Shown: in pieces, positions 35,401-37,619 of the stretch | Layout of the letters: every line of letters starts with the position of its first letter | How positions within the stretch are numbered: position 1 is the first letter of the stretch | DNA from: an uncultured Bacteroidales bacterium | GTDB lineage: Bacteria > Bacteroidota > Bacteroidia > Bacteroidales > FEN-979 | Direction: 5' to 3' | DNA length: 37,619 nt | NCBI GenBank assembly: GCA_903877385.1 | Contig: CAIRDP010000028.1 | Location: forward strand, 1-37,619 | Position numbers and translations under genes: made by a program | The notes under the pieces: generated by a model | Databases searched by the model: none | Seen by the model: the letters and a program-made list of their open reading frames with translations, nothing else | What the model was told of the DNA's origin: nothing

Positions 35401-35429
35401 TCAAGAACCTGGTGAATATTCAGAAATAG
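32427..35429 (+). CDS. M16C family zinc metalloprotease (presequence-protease type), exported
   Basis: 1000 residues from ATG 32427 (MRLKKSSLKKVLF); ATG at 32421 is nearly as good, and a TTG at 32400 would overlap the likely -7 box TAATCTTG (32395-32402). A hydrophobic N-terminus ending SATQ indicates export. The inverted zinc motif HITEH (H95, E98, H99) is followed by YKGVVYNEMKGAF with the third ligand Glu. The rest matches the four-domain M16C layout of PreP/Cym1 peptidasomes (ALDVLCEVLVNQESAPIRLAL in the first half; GGAYGGWASISPLGSVTFNSYRDPN near the end). These enzymes enclose and degrade unfolded peptides. Here the protease is probably periplasmic. It stands alone, convergent with the toxin-antitoxin pair. 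Confidence 0.92.
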   Translation: MRLKKSSLKKVLFASLNLFTLSLLMTLLMSATQDVNYPGYRLIEKRFVKELNANVFFLEHLKSGAKVVKFACDDENKTFTIAFKTFPDNDFGAAHITEHSVLNGSKNYPVKSPFDVLIKGSLNTFMNAFTSKDFTAYPVASMNDKDYFNLMHVYLDAVFNPLIYTDPRIFKQEGWHHELLDKDSAVSYKGVVYNEMKGAFSDPKEELSYQVYKTLFPDNAYGKESGGYPFAIPQLTYEMFLNFHKKFYHPENSYIFLYGDAPLDKELAFIDKEYLSKYEKANNKASITDQKPFEKMMDLTGFYPIMPGDDSNNQAYLSLNYVTGHNTDQALVMALDVLCEVLVNQESAPIRLALQQAGIGQDVNASSSNYKQNVVQIMVQNANAGDKDKFYEIVRKCMQEAVDKGLDKEVVEGVINRMEFQLREGNDAQKGMYCVFRSLPTSFFADDPFLGLEYEKPLGEVKKALTTKYLEDIIRTSFLDNPHTLLYTLAPKVGAEDERNAKVTADLKAYKAGLDPAKTEALVNDTRALLEYQKSEDSPDALATIPLLEIKDINPKATFYGVEESKVSGTSMLYHNEFTNGVVYMNLYFDLRALPHDLIPYASLLSNVLSLMNTEKYSFGDLNKALNIHTGGFYTALRTYQENLDDNAMIPKLAITSKAMAAKVDKMIELTSEILVKTKYDDVERLKNVLTRHLSQLEANTKENGYGVASGRFSSYINKSGVYGELTNGLDYYWFVSDLMKNYDKNSGEIVANLKKAASLLFTKNNLVTALTTGKDAVGIFTPGLEKLVKSLPEGSASVNSWNLVPQAKNEGFLTPSKVQYVIEGYDFKQLGYTWDGKMRVLSQILSTDYLQTRVRVMGGAYGGWASISPLGSVTFNSYRDPNLKQTLDNYKGIPEYLKTFEADDKAMTRYILGTVSSIDRPLTASQKGDQAFSYYFNKRTEKAIQDDRTAVINTKAEDIKGFAKMIQDVLDKSEYCVYGNADKINADKSLFKNLVNIQK

Positions 35430-35435
35430 GTTTTT

Positions 35436-35460
35436 CTTTCCGGGAGGTGTCCCGGGGAAG
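35436..35460. terminator. Hairpin between convergent M16C and AbiEii genes
   Basis: CTTTCCGGGA (35436-35445) pairs with TCCCGGGGAAG (35450-35460) through a GC-rich core, loop GGTG. It lies 6 bases after the M16C stop. No T-run follows on either strand (the T-run precedes it on the plus strand), so it is a structural barrier rather than a classic intrinsic terminator. Confidence 0.4.
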
Positions 35461-35483
35461 GGTAAACTATACTTATTTGCTTT

Positions 35484-36290
35484 TCAGGTATTAAACCTGC
35501 TGAAGTCAATGTGTTCGATGTAATCAGTAAATGTACGAATCATCTGCAGGTCGCTTTTGCTGAAAAGCATATGTTCGCAGTCGTAGATTTTGCGAGTATT
35601 TAATCTACGTTCAACTGAAGCAAGAAGCAATTCCTTTTTAAGCTTTTCAGGAGAGTCAATCCCGCATTTCTTTCCAAGATAGTTAAAATCTGGTTTCGCA
35701 AAATTAATAAGGTGGGCCACATCATAAAAGTCCCTGTCTTTTTTCCTGCTGATTGCGTCAGCGATCTTTGAAGAGAATAACAGATCAAGTGGCATTATTC
35801 GTACCGGGGTTATAATACCAAAGCCACTGACCGTTTTTATATCAGGCCGATAATCAAAATGATGAGGTTCGGCTTCAATTTTAATAAAAAACTTTGCCTC
35901 TTTCTGCTGACTGATCCCCAGTTGATATTTTAATTCCGGAAAAACAAAAACCCGGCGATAAGCCTTTAATTTTTCATATCTTTTTTTGTCTTCGATGAAA
36001 GCATTGAAGCCCAGAGCCAGAATTTCTCTCAGCACATTATCCGTTAACCGTTCAAATTCCGGCTTTGACAAATTTAAATAATCAAAATCCAGGTCTTCCG
36101 AAAATCGCCTCAGGTCATAAAAATATCGCAGGGCAGTACCACCGATAAACGCGATCTTATCGGAATATTTTTTTGAAAAAAGATAATTCAACATATGCTT
36201 GTGAAGGTATTCCTTTACCATTGGATCATAAAACTCCGGTTTCTGAAGTTCTTTGGGATACTGCCTCACAATCTCATGAAGTGCGATCAT
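35484..36290 (-). CDS. AbiEii-type nucleotidyltransferase toxin
   Basis: 268 residues. The nucleotidyltransferase signature is FIGGTALRYFYDLRRFSEDLDFDYL: G50-G51-T52 and the acidic pair D66/D68, as in AbiEii/AbiGii toxins of type IV systems. Downstream motifs PLDLLFSSKIADAISRKKDRDFYDVAHLI also fit. Such toxins transfer nucleotides to cellular targets and halt growth; some protect against phage by abortive infection. Its ATG overlaps the stop of the antitoxin gene upstream by four bases (ATGA). The region is clearly richer in A+T than the neighbouring genes, which suggests acquisition. The shorter KKDRDFYD form resembles DUF1814-type members. Confidence 0.9.
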   Translation of the reverse strand: MIALHEIVRQYPKELQKPEFYDPMVKEYLHKHMLNYLFSKKYSDKIAFIGGTALRYFYDLRRFSEDLDFDYLNLSKPEFERLTDNVLREILALGFNAFIEDKKRYEKLKAYRRVFVFPELKYQLGISQQKEAKFFIKIEAEPHHFDYRPDIKTVSGFGIITPVRIMPLDLLFSSKIADAISRKKDRDFYDVAHLINFAKPDFNYLGKKCGIDSPEKLKKELLLASVERRLNTRKIYDCEHMLFSKSDLQMIRTFTDYIEHIDFSRFNT

Positions 36291-36919
36291 ATATGATGGA
36301 TTCTTTTAATAAGACAGACTTTCTTTTCAAGAGTTTTTATATTAAATCGTTCAAGGTAATCATCCATTCTCTTCCAATCTACCTCATTAGCAAGGGCATC
36401 TTCATTAAAACGGATCTCTACCAGATCCTGTTCTGTTTTATAAAAATCAAAAATATAAAGCAGGTCGAGGATAGCTTTTTCCCTGTCGGCAATCATAAAA
36501 TCCCTTTTAAGTCCATTTACAGTCATAGCTTTAAGGATATAACCGAAAAAGAATTTTTGTTGAATTGAGTAATACTTATAGGTCTTGTCCAAAATGGTAA
36601 AGGATGCTGTTTTTCTGGTTGTTATTGACGTTGAATCAACAATATGTTCAGGTATTAATCCATAAAAAAGAAGTGCTTCCTGATGACTGATGTAGGAAGG
36701 AGTATAAATGTGATTTGCAATCAGAAAATTAAATTCAGGTATTTGAGTAAATTCCCTGAAACAATACCATCCTTTCCTCAGCTTTGAGATATAACCCTTC
36801 TTTTGCCAGAAAATAAGATTATCACTATTAAAATCAGGGTAATAAATGCGAACCTGGTAAATTGAAAACAGACCCTGTGGATATAATGATTCTCGGAATT
36901 CAAGAAAGCTTAGAGGCAT
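36287..36919 (-). CDS. AbiEi-like antitoxin / autoregulator
   Basis: 210 residues from ATG 36919 (MPLSFLEFRESLYP). The frame could extend to a TTG at 36946, but that TTG lies inside the -7 box, so 36919 is chosen. The N-terminal part (IYQVRIYYPDFNSDNLIFWQKKGYISKLRKGWYCF) is a winged helix as in AbiEi-type antitoxins; the rest (SHQEALLFYGLIPEHIVDSTSITTRKTASF, MIADREKAILDLLYI) fits the AbiEi C-terminal domain. In type IV pairs the antitoxin does not bind the toxin but represses the operon and counters its effect. First gene of the pair and AT-rich. A palindrome at 36935-36960 covers its promoter. Confidence 0.85.
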   Translation of the reverse strand: MPLSFLEFRESLYPQGLFSIYQVRIYYPDFNSDNLIFWQKKGYISKLRKGWYCFREFTQIPEFNFLIANHIYTPSYISHQEALLFYGLIPEHIVDSTSITTRKTASFTILDKTYKYYSIQQKFFFGYILKAMTVNGLKRDFMIADREKAILDLLYIFDFYKTEQDLVEIRFNEDALANEVDWKRMDDYLERFNIKTLEKKVCLIKRIHHI

Positions 36920-36934
36920 GATCGTTGTATTTCC

Positions 36935-36960
36935 AATAATCCACAAATATACGGATTATT
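36935..36960 (-). promoter_or_regulatory. Promoter with overlapping palindromic operator of the AbiE pair
   Basis: Minus-strand -7 box TATATTTG at 36944-36951, 24 bases before the antitoxin ATG. It is flanked by perfect 8-base arms AATAATCC (36935-36942) and GGATTATT (36953-36960) with a 10-base centre. The dyad thus covers the -7 element, as expected for a repressor site. The AbiEi winged helix is the obvious candidate to bind it. Confidence 0.6.
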
Positions 36961-37619
36961 AGAAATATAAATCCTTGACGACAAGTCCATGATTTGATAT
37001 GTATTTGGGCCCGTTTTTGGCGCTTTCGATGTTAAATTCAGGTTCCCTTAAAATCACCGGATGCCAATCCGGATGGCAAGGTTGAAACTTTAATTTCCTG
37101 TTTTTTAGCTGATTAATTCTTTAAACCCCTCCATCATGGGGAGAAATCCCCCCATGTTTGGGGGAGAAAAAACCTGTTGCGAATTGATTTTTTATTATAT
37201 TATTTTACACCATCCATATGTCAAAAGAAAGAATTTGACACCACTAAGGGAAAATATGAGAATCATGAGAATTCACTTCATGGTTCTCTTATTTTTCGTT
37301 CAGTCCAATAAATTTTTAACCTGAAAAGAAGCATCTGCAAATTCAGATTCGTAACTTTACAAATAAATGGACAACCAGTTAATGTTGGGATTGTATCCTC
37401 TCAAAAAAGCAAGGTAGCCAGTTAATAACTTTCTGATTACTATTTTTTCTTGGCCTCGATCCTGCTAAAGGCACACTATAATTTTGTTTTTACAATAACT
37501 GCCGATGAAGGATCCGATCCTGCATATTAAGATGTGCAACTTTTTTTCTGTAAAATAATTAAGCCACGGTTAACTGTTTGACACTCCGGGGAGTGTTCGA
37601 AGGCAGCGGATCATGATCC
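36961..37619. other. AT-rich stretch without a convincing gene
   Basis: About 660 bases to the window edge. Seen in it: a near-palindrome at 37062-37078 (TGCCAATCC / GGATGGCA); a TCCCCC / GGGGGA hairpin at 37147-37165 with no T-run; a signal-peptide-like open frame of 22 codons at 37256-37324 (MRIMRIHFMVLLFF...) ending in TGA; a 16-codon frame at about 37368 (MDNQLMLGLYPLKKAR) behind a TAACTTTA -7-like box; a 7-base dyad ACACTCC/GGAGTGT at 37581-37596; and the 12-base palindrome GGATCATGATCC at 37608-37619. The two short frames could be gene starts left by decay. Nothing here supports a complete gene. Confidence 0.5.

Noticed and set aside
35484-36919. A wider phage-defence island around the AbiE pair
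   Set aside because: The left neighbour is a housekeeping M16C protease and the right side is gene-poor to the edge; no further defence gene is visible.
37147-37165. Intrinsic terminator at the TCCCCC/GGGGGA hairpin
   Set aside because: There is no T-run on the correct side on either strand and no gene ending nearby.
37136-37324. 62-residue open frame
   Set aside because: The first part crosses a GC-rich hairpin and shows no domain; only its last 22 codons look like a signal peptide, so no gene is called.
37608-37619. GGATCATGATCC palindrome as an attachment or resolution site
   Set aside because: It is a single 12-base palindrome at the window edge without any partner copy seen.
1-37619. 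CRISPR arrays, tRNA and rRNA genes, recognised riboswitches
   Set aside because: I looked for regularly spaced repeats, tRNA-like arms with CCA ends and known conserved cores and saw none; the heptamer arrays have no spacers and are not CRISPR.

Overview
The window comes from a member of the Bacteroidota, probably a Bacteroidales-like anaerobe or facultative organism. The evidence is a choice-of-anchor-L/PKD/FISUMP surface protein, a C10 protease with a type IX secretion (T9SS) C-terminal sorting domain, a fused FeoA-FeoB with its small Cys-rich partner, WbqC, an M16C protease, and repeated TAnnTTTG -7 promoter boxes of the Bacteroidota type. No rRNA, tRNA, CRISPR array or complete insertion sequence was seen.

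Layout. Positions 1-5482 hold the 3' end of one FISUMP-domain surface protein and a complete 1737-residue paralogue. Positions 5548-7696 hold a tight trio: a V4R ligand-binding protein, a soluble histidine kinase and a small lipoprotein. Positions 7714-15470 hold two histidine-degradation genes, ftcD and hutI, separated by a six-domain hybrid histidine kinase and a divergent HEXXH metallopeptidase. Positions 15554-17689 encode a secreted C10 cysteine protease with two CUB domains. Positions 17774-19921 hold a zinc-ribbon-only relative of IS1595 transposases, then two tandem thioredoxins (one exported, one cytosolic) and wbqC. Positions 20031-22601 are ferrous-iron uptake (feoAB fusion and its small partner). 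Positions 22672-24718 hold an MBOAT-like membrane stub, a START-domain protein and an SH3-NlpC/P60 hydrolase. An outer-membrane beta-barrel gene follows at 24815-25480. Positions 25532-32246 form a likely minus-strand operon, ald-aroB-aroA-(Fe-S protein)-tex, facing away from an M16C protease gene at 32427-35429. An AT-rich AbiEi/AbiEii toxin-antitoxin pair ends the coding part, followed by about 700 bases with no convincing gene.

Most genes are ordinary core or semi-core Bacteroidota genes. The least expected signal is a set of short degenerate arrays of 7-base units. They occur between genes (24768-24802), inside tex (25923-25943) and inside aroA (28979-29027). In aroA the array belongs to an apparent in-frame insertion of about 36 residues at a place where EPSP synthases are normally short. 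A 22-base word from that insertion recurs with one mismatch at the end of hutI. Other leads are the V4R/kinase cassette, a symmetric operator over the AbiE promoter, a DDE-less IS1595-like protein behind a structured leader, and an MBOAT-like fragment that keeps only the His-bearing segment. All assignments come from reading motifs and gene order; no database search was run.
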